64,000 nt of DNA from Paenibacillus sp. P25 (GCA_024704175.1 CP085629.1:6675001-6739000), one strand, 5' to 3'; shown: positions 31,522-41,029, counted from the stretch's first letter. A program made the numbers and translations. The notes: generated by a model from the letters alone, not told the origin.

Positions 31522-31589
31522 GCTTCGCAGGGGCCTTGATAAATGGACCGATCCTTTTTGGGCAAGGACGGCGTAGTCATTTATCCAGG
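31522..31589. repeat. 68-nt intergenic repeat, copy B
   Basis: This aligns without gaps to 53873-53940, with about 51 of 68 bases identical. Read on the minus strand, GATAAATG and CATTTATC form a perfect outer 8-bp stem, with an inner GTCCTT/AAGGAT-type stem. In the other copy the outer stem carries C-G where this one has T-A, a compensatory change. It lies just downstream of the membrane protein gene. Its nature is unknown. Confidence 0.6.
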
Positions 31590-31602
31590 ATACGGATCTT
31601 TT

Positions 31603-32415
31603 TTAAGCTTTTTCGGACCAGAGGGCGTATTGGGCGCCGATCGCCCACAGCCGGCAGAACATCTGCACCAGTCGGAACGCCTGAACCGCCAGAAGTGCGG
31701 CGAAGCCGGCCCACAAGTAAGCGGAGGTCAGCACGGCGGCCGAGAGGGCGAATGCCATGAGCAGGACGGATAGGGCGGCCGCTACGATCGGAAGCAGGTG
31801 GCGCAGGAAGAACAGCAGTGTGTAGAGCGTGGACCGGCCGTCCATTTTCCCGATCTGGAGGAAGAGAAAGACGAGCTGCAGGATAAACAGATAGGCCGCG
31901 TACAGGCCGACCGCCGGAAGAATCGCCTTGGCCAGCCCCATGTAAGAGGCCTGCTTCCCGTACTGCTCTACCGCATAGGGAATGATCCGGTACAGCGGAG
32001 CAAGCGATAGCAGGGTCTGCAGGGCATAGATGCCGAAGAAGGGCAGGCTGAGCCTCCGGATGCCTTCCACAAACCGGTATCCCGCATTGAGCTCGGTGCG
32101 GTGCAGCGAATAGAAGACCCCCGCGTTCAGCATCGGATGCAGCACCATTCTCAGACCGAGCAGGCCGACCCCCCACCAGAAGTAGGGGAGCAGCATATCG
32201 GTTTTGAGCAGCCGGAACTGGCCTTCCACCCAGAACAGCTGCGCGGCTTCCTTGGACAGCGCCTGCCCGGGGTAACGGTGAAGCAGGGGAAGGATGATCG
32301 ATTGCAGCAACTTATACAGCACGATGCCCCAGATCAGGTTGTATACGAACAGGGCGCACACGGCGAACGGTCGCCGGTAGGCGAGAAGCCAACCTTTTTT
32401 TATCGTGTTCCACAT
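31603..32415 (-). CDS. polytopic membrane protein, function unknown
   Basis: The protein is about 270 residues with five to six hydrophobic segments, including an N-terminal one (FAVCALFVYNLIWGIVLY) and two adjacent ones near the C terminus. I start it at ATG 32415 because AGGAGGTG lies eight bases upstream; two in-frame starts at 32421 and 32424 overlap that site. It begins 12 bases after the M1 peptidase stop, so the two are one operon. It may act as a partner of the membrane-anchored peptidase. I do not recognise a named family. Confidence 0.7.
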   Translation of the reverse strand: MWNTIKKGWLLAYRRPFAVCALFVYNLIWGIVLYKLLQSIILPLLHRYPGQALSKEAAQLFWVEGQFRLLKTDMLLPYFWWGVGLLGLRMVLHPMLNAGVFYSLHRTELNAGYRFVEGIRRLSLPFFGIYALQTLLSLAPLYRIIPYAVEQYGKQASYMGLAKAILPAVGLYAAYLFILQLVFLFLQIGKMDGRSTLYTLLFFLRHLLPIVAAALSVLLMAFALSAAVLTSAYLWAGFAALLAVQAFRLVQMFCRLWAIGAQYALWSEKA

Positions 32416-32427
32416 ACGCATCACCTC

Positions 32428-34638
32428 CTACCAAGCGACCCAGCCGAAGAGCGCCTCCAGAACCTTGACCGCGCCCAGGTTCCAGCGCACCGCCAGCTTC
32501 GGGTCTACGCTCGTTTTCATAAAACCGTTGATTCGTTTGTTCTCGAGCACAATCGTGTGCTGCGGATCCACGGCCACCCAATCGATCGGCGCCGTATAAT
32601 CCAGCTTCATAATCACTTCGCTGTCGAGGCCCTCCCAGGTTTTGTCCAGTTGCGTACCGTCGGCGAAGTGGAAGCGGATCGGCACGTTCGGATACGTCCC
32701 GTCCATTCTGCGGAGCTGCACCTTGTTCTCGTAGAACGTCCGGCCGTTCTCCGTTACGCGCCGGGTCTGGATGCCGGTTACCGCATAATCGACCATCTGG
32801 CCGTTATACACGTACTGATCGAAGAATTCCTTCCAGCTCGTCTTCGTCACATCCTCGGCCACCTGCTGGAAGTCGGAGGTCGTTGGATGCTTGAACTTCC
32901 AACGCTGGAAGTAAGTGCGCATGATTTTATCCATCGTCTCTTCGCCGACCTGTCTTTCCATCGCCTTCAGCACCAGCTTGGCCCGGGTGTAGACGTTCTC
33001 GGCATAATGATGGTGGTTGTCGTAGTCCCAGGCGTTCAGCTTGAGGGAGGCCGGCGCCGTGATGTAGCTGGATTCGACCAGCAGGTTGGGCCGGACGCCG
33101 TATTCCGTTTCCATCAGCTTATCCTCGGCGTAGGAGGTAAAGCCTTCGTCAAGCCAGGCTTCTTCAAACTCGTTGCTCGCCACCATGCCGTACCAGAACT
33201 GGTGTCCGATTTCATGCACGACGACGCGTTCCAGCTCAAGATTCGGGTTCGCCTCGGCGGCCCCCCAGGCGGTGACCAGCGTCGGATATTCCATCCCGCC
33301 GGCGCCGTTGCCATCCTCCGGAGGCACGACGATCGACAGCGTCGAGTAGGGATAGCTGCCGTACCACTGCGAATAGCGGGCCAGCGCCTTCTTGGCGGCC
33401 GTCATGTAGCGGTTTTTCAAGGCTTCGTGCTTCGGATCGAGATACAGCTTGATGCGGACCCCCGGGAGCTTGGAAGTGGCGTAGGGCTCCTCGTAATAAA
33501 TGAAATTCGGCGAAGCGGCCCAGGCAAAATCATGCACATCGTCGGCGTAGAACGAGTAGGTCTTCGTCTGGCCGTCGTCCGCGGCGGCTCTGGTCGGGAA
33601 TCCGGTAGCCGCCACCTTGTAGCTGGAAGGCACCTTGATCTTCACGTCGAAAATACCGAAATCCGCATAAAACTCGGAGTTGCCGTGGTATTGATGAAGA
33701 TTCCAGCCTTCCTCCGCCCGGCCGCGGGTGCCTTTCTTCTCATAAACGGCGACTTTGGGGAACCACTGCCCGGCCATGATGAAATCACCGGCGTATCCCA
33801 TCCTGGCGAACACCTGCGGCGGCTTGACCGAATACTCGGTCTTGAGCGTCACTTTCTCTCCCGGGCCGACCGGCTGAGCCAGCGGAACCTTGAGCAGGGT
33901 GTGGTCGTCGGCATTGCCGTCGTCGGGCTGGACGTAGGCGATCCTCGGGGTGAGGTCGACGCCGTCCTCCGTCTTGATCGAAGCGATCTGCATCCCGCCG
34001 AAGCTGCCTTCCTTGCTGGCATCGTCTCGCAGCTTGCCCCCGGATTCTTTCATGAAGGTCGTCTTTTTCGATTCAAACGCATTCGGATACAGGTGGAAGT
34101 ACAGCTCCTGCACTGGAAGGCTGCCCGGATTTTTCCAGGTGAGGGACGAGGTGCCGCGAATGATTTTCCCCGTAGCGTCCAGCTCTGCGTTCAGATGATA
34201 CTCTACGATCCGGTCGCTGAGCGGCTGAGGGGCAGGCTTCTCGATCGGTTTGGCCGGCAGGCTCGGAGGAGCGGGCGGCGGCGGTGCCGGCTCATCCAGA
34301 CGGGCCATGGCGGCGCCGGCCGCAGCACCCGGCGGGAAGATGCCGGTGGACGATCCGTCCCGGGCGCCGCTTGCGGCAGGCCAGCCGGGCGCCTCGACCG
34401 GGTCGCTTCCCGCGGCGGCGGCCACAGGCTTCAGCTGAAGCGGGTTCACCGGCTCTCCCGTATCCACGGGGCGCGGGTAGGCTGCATCGGACGAAGCGGG
34501 GATCATCCAGCCGGCGGCGGGCGTGTCCAGCGGGAGGCTGTCCCCCAGCAGGGTATCCATCAGCAGAGTGGTGCCGCAAACCAGGGTCAGGACGCAACCC
34601 CATTGGGCGATTCGGTTGCCGAGTCTTTTTTCATCCAA
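32428..34638 (-). CDS. membrane-anchored M1-family zinc metallopeptidase
   Basis: This intact 736-residue protein has an N-terminal membrane anchor (residues 13-30) and a Pro/Ala-rich linker to about 140. The M1 fold follows, with the exopeptidase-like GGMEYPTLV motif (GxMEN relative) and zinc motif HEIGHQFWYG, then EEAWLDEGFTSY as the third ligand region. The catalytic domain should lie outside the membrane. The opposite strand is open for 922 codons across this gene because of base composition; I regard the M1 protein as the real gene given its complete motifs. Confidence 0.92.
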   Translation of the reverse strand: MDEKRLGNRIAQWGCVLTLVCGTTLLMDTLLGDSLPLDTPAAGWMIPASSDAAYPRPVDTGEPVNPLQLKPVAAAAGSDPVEAPGWPAASGARDGSSTGIFPPGAAAGAAMARLDEPAPPPPAPPSLPAKPIEKPAPQPLSDRIVEYHLNAELDATGKIIRGTSSLTWKNPGSLPVQELYFHLYPNAFESKKTTFMKESGGKLRDDASKEGSFGGMQIASIKTEDGVDLTPRIAYVQPDDGNADDHTLLKVPLAQPVGPGEKVTLKTEYSVKPPQVFARMGYAGDFIMAGQWFPKVAVYEKKGTRGRAEEGWNLHQYHGNSEFYADFGIFDVKIKVPSSYKVAATGFPTRAAADDGQTKTYSFYADDVHDFAWAASPNFIYYEEPYATSKLPGVRIKLYLDPKHEALKNRYMTAAKKALARYSQWYGSYPYSTLSIVVPPEDGNGAGGMEYPTLVTAWGAAEANPNLELERVVVHEIGHQFWYGMVASNEFEEAWLDEGFTSYAEDKLMETEYGVRPNLLVESSYITAPASLKLNAWDYDNHHHYAENVYTRAKLVLKAMERQVGEETMDKIMRTYFQRWKFKHPTTSDFQQVAEDVTKTSWKEFFDQYVYNGQMVDYAVTGIQTRRVTENGRTFYENKVQLRRMDGTYPNVPIRFHFADGTQLDKTWEGLDSEVIMKLDYTAPIDWVAVDPQHTIVLENKRINGFMKTSVDPKLAVRWNLGAVKVLEALFGWVAW

Positions 34639-35048
34639 TTATTCACCCCGTTGACAAGCATCTACAGCATGTATATGTCTGTCCGAGGAGGAATATTTCT
34701 GCGCCAAAAAAGAAATTGGACCGGCCCTTTTTTCAATTGGACACAGATTTTTCACAATTGTCGAATATTGTTTTTTCGAAAAATGTCCAAACGGAGTTAT
34801 AATAAGATCTATATAGGGTTCCGTTTGGGCCTGTCCCTGTTTCCGATGGAAGAAGATCAGACGCAGTAACGGTGTAAATAGAGAGTTCGAAGCTCGCACC
34901 TAAGTGCTTTCCTCTATGTGAAAATTGTTACAAATCAAGTTGACGTCATTGATCCGGCTTGGGCGAGCTTTCGGAGAATAGGATAAGCGCCCTGTGATCG
35001 TCAGACAGACTTAAGCGGATTTCTATTTCATGCAAAGGAGGAAGTTGA
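34639..35048. other. divergent intergenic region
   Basis: This region of about 410 bases lies between the M1 peptidase (minus) and DUF1641 (plus) genes. It holds a TATAAT at 34798-34803 without a good -35 box, a TTGTCGAATA string near 34758 resembling a Spo0A box, and the Rex-like site described separately. No gene is convincing here. Confidence 0.4.
34916..34933 (+). promoter_or_regulatory. candidate Rex operator
   Basis: ATGTGAA-AATT-GTTACAA compares with the Rex consensus TTGTGAA-N4-TTCACAA at 11 of 14 fixed positions. Rex represses NADH dehydrogenase genes in Bacillus when NADH is low, and a type II NADH dehydrogenase lies two genes downstream. The site is about 115 bases before the DUF1641 start. 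Confidence 0.35.
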
Positions 35049-35498
35049 ATGTCAGTATCTGCACAGCAAGTGGTACCTTCAACCCAGGAGCTTAACGCTT
35101 CCCAACCCGCCTCGACCGGCAAACCGGATGTTCTTGATCAATTGATGAAGCCTGAGGTCCAAGAATCCCTAACGGTTCTCGTGGAGAATCTTCCGAAATT
35201 GGCTGAGATGGTTACCCTTCTGACCAAGGCTTATGATTTGGTGCAAAACCTGGCGACCGACCGCGTGCTCATCGAGGATCTGAAGGGCGGCATGGAGGAA
35301 TTCGTCAAACCGATTCAGGAAAAAGCGAAGGATTATGCTTCGGCGGCTATTGAAGCGAATGACCGTGCTCAAGCGGATTCGGCTACGATCGGTCTCTTCG
35401 GTCTGCTTCGCATGCTGAAGGACCCGCAGGTTCAGAAGACGTTCCGGTTTGCGCAAGCTTTCCTGGATGTTATGGCTGAACGCCAGCGGCGCAATTAA
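35049..35498 (+). CDS. DUF1641 domain protein
   Basis: This intact 149-residue soluble protein is largely helical. The conserved DUF1641 core is near the C terminus (GLFGLLRMLKDPQVQKTFRFAQAFLDVM). In Bacillus such proteins (YrhD, YjgD) accompany oxidoreductase subunits. Here it starts behind AAAGGAGG and is 23 bases upstream of a type II NADH dehydrogenase, so it probably modulates or stabilises that enzyme. Exact role unknown. Confidence 0.87.
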   Translation: MSVSAQQVVPSTQELNASQPASTGKPDVLDQLMKPEVQESLTVLVENLPKLAEMVTLLTKAYDLVQNLATDRVLIEDLKGGMEEFVKPIQEKAKDYASAAIEANDRAQADSATIGLFGLLRMLKDPQVQKTFRFAQAFLDVMAERQRRN

Positions 35499-35521
35499 GC
35501 AGAAAAGGACGGAGGACGAAC

Positions 35522-36701
35522 ATGGCTAAGCATATTTTGATTTTGGGCGGCGGTTACGGCGGTTTGCTCAGCGCTCTTACCGTGCGCAAATATTTGACGG
35601 CGGAGGAAGTCGCCGTTACGGTTGTGAACCGTTATCCGACGCATCAAATTATTACGGAGCTGCACCGTTTGGTCGCGGGCAACCTGGCGGAGAAGGCGGT
35701 AGCCCTGCCGCTCGAGAAGCTGCTGAGAGGCCACAACATCGATCTGCGCATCGATACGGTCGAGACGATCAAACCGGACGAGAAGCAGGTGCTGCTCGCA
35801 AGCGGCAAAACGTACAGCTACGATGCGCTCGTCATTGCGCTGGGAAGCGAAACGGCATTCTTCGGCATTCCGGGTCTGCAGGAGCACAGCTTCACGCTGA
35901 AATCCGTTCAGGATGCGAACCGTCTCCGCGAGCATGTGGAAGCCCGTATAGAAGCTTACCGCACAACAAAAAATAAAGCGGACGTGACCTTCGTCGTTGG
36001 CGGGGGCGGACTGACGGGGATCGAGCTTGTTGGTGAATTCGCCGACATCTTTGCCGGGGCTGTGTCACAAGAAAGGCATCGACTACAATGACGTTTCGCT
36101 TTACTGTGTAGAGGCCGGCCCGTCCATTCTCGCCGGTTTTTCGCCGGAGCTCGTCGAGCGTGCGCAAACGAGCCTCGAGAAGCGCGGCGTGAAATTCCTG
36201 ACGGGGCTTGCGATTACCGAAATGTCGGCGACCGCCGTTTCTCTGAAGGACGGAAGCTCCATCGAAACGAGTACGCTCGTATGGACCGGCGGCGTTCAAG
36301 GGAATGCAGTCGTTGCGAATTCGGGTATCGAAGTGAACCGCGGACGCGCAACCGTAACGCCGACGCTGCAATCCACATCGCACCAGGATATCTTCCTTGC
36401 CGGGGACAGCGCGGTGGTTATGGGCAGCGAAGGCCGTCCTTACCCGCCTACAGCTCAATTGGCTTGGCAGATGGGTGAAACGATCGGCTACAACCTGTTC
36501 GCTTACTTTGGTGGCTCCAAGATGGAGGAGTTTACACCGGTCTTCTCCGGAACGCTCGCCAGCCTGGGCCGGAAAGACGCGATCGGCACGATCGGCGGCA
36601 ACCAAACCCGCCTGAAAGGCCTGCCGGCTTCCATGATGAAGGAAGCGAGCAATATGCGTTACCTGTCGCATATCAAAGGCTTGTTTGCCTTGGCATACTA
36701 A
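35522..36701 (+). CDS. type II NADH dehydrogenase (FAD/NAD-dependent)
   Basis: The flavoprotein is about 393 residues. It has an N-terminal FAD motif (ILILGGGYGGLLSAL), an NADH motif (VTFVVGGGGLTGIELVGEF) near 155 and a second FAD contact (IFLAGDSAVV) followed by PPTAQLAWQMGE. It passes electrons from NADH to quinone without pumping protons. An extra G near 36060 breaks the frame between GEFADIFAG and LCHKKGIDYNDVSL. ATG follows GGAGGACGAAC. A terminator follows the stop. Confidence 0.9.
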
Positions 36702-36712
36702 GCTTCCGAATA

Positions 36713-36745
36713 AAAAAGGCGCCCCGGGGGGCGCCTTTTTCTAAC
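36713..36745 (+). terminator. rho-independent terminator
   Basis: AAAAAGGCGCCCC and GGGGCGCCTTTTT form a perfect stem followed by T. It ends the DUF1641/NADH dehydrogenase operon and is symmetrical enough to act on both strands. Confidence 0.9.
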
Positions 36746-36746
36746 T

Positions 36747-36967
36747 TTATTTTACCGGGATGTAAATATCCGGGCTGAGCCGGTCCTCGCAGCAATCGTC
36801 AGCGAACCGGTACGTTTCCAGAGACATGCCGTCCGTCCTTCCCAGGCTTTGCTCCGTCATATAGCTCTGGATGGCACCGTACGGATCGGGATCGAAGGCT
36901 TCGGGCCTTCGTAAGAGACGAGGGCGCAACGGCTTTCCGGGGCCGTCGTGTTTACGAATGATGTCAT
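36747..36967 (-). CDS. probable GyrI-like effector-binding half domain (frame break)
   Basis: A short product of about 73 residues starting MTSFVNTTAPESRCALVSYEG continues, after a frame break near 36905, as FDPDPYGAIQSYMTEQ...MSLETY...DIYIPVK. That order (a strand with YxG, a helix with the I-YM pattern, E-Y, then D/EIYIPV at the very end) is the second half of GyrI-like effector-binding domains. The first half is absent, so it is either a stand-alone half domain or a remnant. No strong ribosome binding site is visible at ATG 36967. Confidence 0.4.
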
Positions 36968-37030
36968 CCTTGTTGCTGTAAAACCTCCCATCGCTCCCAA
37001 GGGTTGGAGGGACTTCTTCGCTTGTTGTTC

Positions 37031-38764
37031 TCAGGCTCTCAGCTTAAATTTGGCCGTCAGCTCATTCAGGTGCTGGGCTATTTCACTGAGCGAGCCGGCC
37101 GAGGAAGTAATGTCCTCTACGGAGGCGAGTCGCTCCTGACTCAGTCTGCCGCAACGGCTTGGGAGTGGGCGGAGGAGTTCTTTGCGATCGAGCTGATCTC
37201 CGCGACCGAAGCGGCGATCTCTTCCGCACCGGCGACCATCTCCTCCGCGGAAGCCGCCACTTCCTGCACCCGGCTTGAGATATTTTCCGACATATGTACA
37301 ATTTCTTCGAACGAACGGCTTGCTTCCGCAACGGCCTGCATCCCCTCTGCCATTCCCGCGGAGCTCTCCTTCATCGAACGGACCGTGCTCTCCGTATCGG
37401 ACTGCACTTGTTCGATCAGCTCCGCAATTTGCTGCGCGGCGCTGCCCGATTGATCGGCAAGCTTGCGGATCTCCGAGGCGACCACGGCGAACCCTTTGCC
37501 GTGCTCGCCGGCCCTGGCGACTTCGATTCCGGCATTCAACGCGAGCAGGTTGGTCTGGTTCGCGATGCCGGCGATCATCTCGACGATTTGGCCGATGCTG
37601 GCCGAGTGCGTTTCCAGCCGGCTGATGTCGGTCGCGACCCGCTGCAGCGTGCCGTTCACTTCCGCGATTTTGAGGGTAACGGTGGACATGGCTTCCTTCC
37701 CTTCCGACGCATGCCTGAAGCCGGCATTGGCCATTTCGGATACGTCCGAGGCGCTCTCGGCAATGTCCTGTACGCCCCGTGCCATTTCGTCCATGGACCG
37801 GTTGGTCTCCTCCGATGCCTGCAGCTGGCTTTCGGTACCGGCGGCAACTTCCATAATAGCTTCCGTCACCTGGTTTGCCGTCACGGAAGCCTGCCCGGAG
37901 CTGGCGAGCAGTTGCTGGGAGGAAGCGGCCACCGAGGATGAGGCATCCTGGATTTCATTCATAATCAGGGACAAGCTCATTTTCATCCGGTTCAGCGCTT
38001 TCACAAGATCGCCGATTTCATCCTTGCCCTTGTACCGGATGTCCTGTCCGGTCAGATCGCCGCTTGCTACGGCGTGAAGGGCGTGCGAGGCGCGCCGGAC
38101 AGGGGCCGAAATCAGGCGGGAAATCACGGCGGCGAGAAGGATACCGAGAACCAAAGCGGCGGCGACAACAGCAATCGTGCTGCGAAGTCCTTCGGAGTAC
38201 AGCGTTTCACTCGTCTTGGTGGATTCGACGGCCCCGTTGTGGTTGATTTTAACCAGCGCATTCAAATACTTCTGCATCGTATTGTAGGAGTTCTCGGCTT
38301 GGCGAAGCAAATCGACGACGTCCTGCTTGCCGCTTGCCCGCCCCCTTCACGATATCCACTTCTTTGGAAAGCTCGACATACTTCGTATGAAGGGATTTGT
38401 AGGCGGTCCATTCTTTTTTGAGGGACTCATAATTTTGTTTCTCGTCTTCACTGCTTACATACCCGCTGTATTGCTGGAGCCGCTGGTCAATCCGGGCAAA
38501 CGTATTTTGCGTGTCCTGCTCGATGCCCTGGTTAAGCGTATCGTCAGGCTCGATCAACAGCTTGAACTCCTGCTGCTTCACATGCTCCGTAAGGTAATTG
38601 ATATTGTTGATGGTCTCCACGCCCGGCATCCAGACGGAAGTGATCTGTTTGGTCTGGCGGTTGATCGAGCTCATCGTATTAAGGCTGACAAAACCGAGAC
38701 CCGCCGTCAGCAGCAAAACCGCTAAAAAACCGATAAAAAGCTTCAAGCCTACCGTTAATTTCAT
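37031..38764 (-). CDS. methyl-accepting chemotaxis protein
   Basis: The receptor is about 578 residues. It has a membrane segment near 8-28, a four-helix-bundle-type extracytoplasmic domain to about 185, a second membrane segment, a HAMP domain ([15 protein letters not shown]) and a long signalling coiled coil. The conserved hairpin tip is [20 protein letters not shown]. Frame breaks lie near 38340 and 37145; the last 35 residues ([19 protein letters not shown] and on) are in the next frame and end at 37031. ATG 38764 is preceded by AGGGGG. No other chemotaxis gene is nearby. Confidence 0.88.
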
Positions 38765-38912
38765 CAAGATCCCCCTGAGGTTGATAGATTCTCCGAGATT
38801 TATTCGACAATTTTCAACAAAACCCTTCGTTTTATGGAAAATTTTATTTTTTGGGAGGAGAATTTGCATCGCTCCCGTGCGGTGACCGCTTCCTGTTCTT
38901 CCCTCTTTCCAC

Positions 38913-38943
38913 AAAAAAAGAGGCGTTTAATCGCCCCTCTTGG
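38913..38943 (-). terminator. rho-independent terminator of the amidohydrolase operon
   Basis: On the minus strand AGAGGGGCG-ATTAAA-CGCCTCT is followed by TTTTTTT. The arms pair with a two-base bulge. Confidence 0.75.
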
Positions 38944-38980
38944 AAAATATATGGTGAGTAACCGGAACACCGGCCGTGAA

Positions 38981-39766
38981 TTATAATTTCAGCAGTTCCG
39001 CAATAGTATCACCGAGTACACGCTTACGGGTGTAAGGATCCTTTGTATGCCGTTCTACGGCCATTTTTGCCAACAAGGGATCGCCATAAGGACTATCGGA
39101 ACTAAACAGCGTACGCTCAGGTAATTCCAACATGGCTAAAGATAATGCAATCGTAGTATAAAAGGCGGAAATATCCAGATACGCATTGGAAATTTCCTTG
39201 GTAATCTTGATTGTATCCAGCCAATTTAGCCCACCCAAGTGACCGAAGATGACAGGAACCTTGGGATACTTTATTGCGAGTTCCGCCAGCTCTCTGATAT
39301 CGTTTAAACCAAGGGGATGGAGGGTATGCACCCAGATGGGAAGGTATCCGAACTCGCAGGAGCTTTTAAATACCGGTTCCAAAGTATTGATCTGCCCGGG
39401 AGCAAGGGTAAATTCTCCGAATCCCTTAAAACCATTGCCTATAACTTGTTGTTCTACCCACGCTGATGTCTCTTTATCCGGTAACCCGGTTGGTACAGAA
39501 CCGAAGGCCAGAAAGCGATCGGGATATTGACGAATGGATTGCAGTTGCTCTTCAATTCCTGTTTTTCTTGCCTCGGCGCCGCTTACTTGTCCTCCCAATA
39601 TTTTAAACAGTTTTCCCATTTCTTGTTCAAACCCCTGAAAATCCGTCGCCTGTTCGGGGTGAATGGAAGTATAAAAGAGGATGGTCTTATCTATGCCCGC
39701 TTCGTTCATGAGCTCAATTTGTTTTTCAACCGGTAACATCACATGGCTGTGGCTGTCGATGATCAT
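38981..39766 (-). CDS. amidohydrolase-2 family metal-dependent hydrolase
   Basis: This intact 261-residue TIM-barrel protein starts MIIDSHSHVMLP, giving the HxH metal motif of the amidohydrolase-2 family. A His in LPIWVHTLHP, a His in VIFGHLGG and an Asp in LFSSDSPYGDP complete the metal/catalytic set. Members hydrolyse or decarboxylate varied ring or ester substrates; the substrate here is unknown. Its ATG overlaps the stop of the MerR-type gene (ATGA), so the pair is translationally coupled. Confidence 0.87.
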   Translation of the reverse strand: MIIDSHSHVMLPVEKQIELMNEAGIDKTILFYTSIHPEQATDFQGFEQEMGKLFKILGGQVSGAEARKTGIEEQLQSIRQYPDRFLAFGSVPTGLPDKETSAWVEQQVIGNGFKGFGEFTLAPGQINTLEPVFKSSCEFGYLPIWVHTLHPLGLNDIRELAELAIKYPKVPVIFGHLGGLNWLDTIKITKEISNAYLDISAFYTTIALSLAMLELPERTLFSSDSPYGDPLLAKMAVERHTKDPYTRKRVLGDTIAELLKL

Positions 39767-40134
39767 AGCGCTTCGCTCCTATCTTTTCTTTGTAATTGGA
39801 TGGCATGGACCCGTTCTTCCAAATTGGATTTGATATCGGTTAGGATCGTGATATACTCATCCAACTCTTTTATTTTCATTTCGTACGTGGACAACACTTG
39901 CCGGCAGACGGCTTCGTTATCTTCGAGAACACAATCCAAGAAACGGGATATCTGGTCTGTAGTGAAGCCTAACCTTAAGTACATTTGAATCATTTTGACT
40001 TGTTTAACAGCCGCGGAGCTGTATTCCCGATAACCGTTCGTCAATCGTGTTGAAGTAATCAGCTTCTTTTTTTCGTAATACCGTAGGACATGCGGGCTTA
40101 CTTCCGTCAGTCGAGCGAGTTCACCGATACGCAA
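39763..40134 (-). CDS. MerR-family transcriptional regulator
   Basis: The protein is about 123 residues. The N-terminal winged helix-turn-helix begins LRIGELARLTEVSPHVLRYYEKKKL, followed by NGYREYSS and a dimerisation helix with YEMKIKELDEYITILTDIKSNLEERV. There is no Cys-rich metal site, so it likely senses a small organic molecule. I place the start at TTG 40134 by family alignment; GGAGG lies 13 bases upstream, which is long, and ATG 40158 is the alternative. It probably controls itself and the coupled amidohydrolase. Confidence 0.85.
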   Translation of the reverse strand: MRIGELARLTEVSPHVLRYYEKKKLITSTRLTNGYREYSSAAVKQVKMIQMYLRLGFTTDQISRFLDCVLEDNEAVCRQVLSTYEMKIKELDEYITILTDIKSNLEERVHAIQLQRKDRSEAL

Positions 40135-40173
40135 AATAGTTAGATAACCTCCAATCATTCTTCTGTTGTAATC

Positions 40174-40205
40174 ATTATAAACCTTAACATCGATATCAAG
40201 GTCAA
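40174..40205 (-). promoter_or_regulatory. MerR-type promoter with 20-bp spacer and palindromic operator
   Basis: On the minus strand TTGACC (-35) and TATAAT (-10) are separated by 20 bases. The spacer holds the interrupted palindrome ACCTTGATATCGATGTTAAGGT at 40202-40181. Over-long spacers with a dyad between the boxes are the hallmark of MerR-activated promoters. It precedes the MerR-type gene. Confidence 0.75.
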
Positions 40206-40352
40206 TAGGGTATCTTCGCCGCCCGTTCGTCCATAGAGTGTCTTTTTGAAAATTGTCATCTTTGCACTGGAATGACCCGCCTAGTTTCGATACAATAAGG
40301 AAGTACAGCTTTTTCAATCGATGAACGTTTACTTCGAACAGGATGGTGTTCT

Positions 40353-40883
40353 ATGGATATAAAGGATCAAAATACGGAACAGCCGGGAAGCACGGCAGGG
40401 AAGAAGCTTCCGGCGCTCAATATTGTGAATAAGAAAGAAACCAAGCACCGCGGCTTCGGCCAGGGGTCGATCGATTTGAGCCAGCTGTCGAGCGTCATTA
40501 TCGACGGGGATGAGGCATATCTCGATCTGGGGGCGCCGCATGCCAAGAGCAAGGTGGAGAAAGGCATCAAGTTCACCGTGAACAAAGAGGACGTGCCGAA
40601 CGGCCGGCCGTGCTGGATCGTCTGGGTCGCCGTCGATTTCAAGGAAGAGGGCAAATATTACGCGGGTGTCACCTCCTGCGAGATGCTGATCGACACGGAA
40701 GAGAAGAAGGGCTGGAAAATTCTCGCCGACCACGTGAACCGGATGGATTATGCGCTGAAGCGCCGAATTCTCCTGGACAATCTGGGGGCGAAAGAGAAGG
40801 CCGCATTGAAGCAATTGCTGGTTGAAACCGATCCCGGCATGTGGGAACGTTCGGAGGATACACTGAAGGAAGCGCTTGCCTAA
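40353..40883 (+). CDS. ywhD: YwhD family protein
   Basis: This intact 176-residue soluble protein matches YwhD of Bacillus by its LPALNIVNKKETKHRGFGQG N-terminal motif, the ID-DEAY-D-GA-HAKSK-E-GI-F core and the GRPCWIVWVAVDF segment. The function is unknown. In Bacillus, ywhD lies by pbpG, speE and speB; the same genes follow here after a small insertion of other genes, which supports the assignment. No RBS stronger than AGGATGG is visible before the ATG. Confidence 0.87.
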   Translation: MDIKDQNTEQPGSTAGKKLPALNIVNKKETKHRGFGQGSIDLSQLSSVIIDGDEAYLDLGAPHAKSKVEKGIKFTVNKEDVPNGRPCWIVWVAVDFKEEGKYYAGVTSCEMLIDTEEKKGWKILADHVNRMDYALKRRILLDNLGAKEKAALKQLLVETDPGMWERSEDTLKEALA

Positions 40884-40944
40884 AATTTTGTACATTATGT
40901 GAATTTCATTGTACGACCTGCTGGAACCATGTATACTTATCCTC

Positions 40945-40963
40945 AGTATATGCACCATATACT
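40945..40963. repeat. perfect 8-bp palindrome
   Basis: AGTATATG-CAC-CATATACT lies between convergent ywhD and GNAT genes, just before the shared terminator. It could be a protein site or part of a composite terminator structure. Confidence 0.35.
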
Positions 40964-40970
40964 AGGACAG

Positions 40971-41001
40971 CAAAGAGGCGGACTTCGGTCCGCCTCTTTG
41001 T
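40971..41001. terminator. bidirectional terminator with TTCG loop
   Basis: CAAAGAGGCGGAC and GTCCGCCTCTTTG form a perfect 13-bp stem closed by a TTCG tetraloop, between converging ywhD and GNAT genes. Confidence 0.85.
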
Positions 41002-41029
41002 GTTCGCTCCAGCCTTGAAGCCGGATGTC

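Noticed and set aside
32101-34869. A 922-codon open frame on the plus strand
   Set aside because: It lies wholly opposite the complete M1 peptidase gene, has no recognisable domain, and arises from the codon bias of a GC-rich gene.
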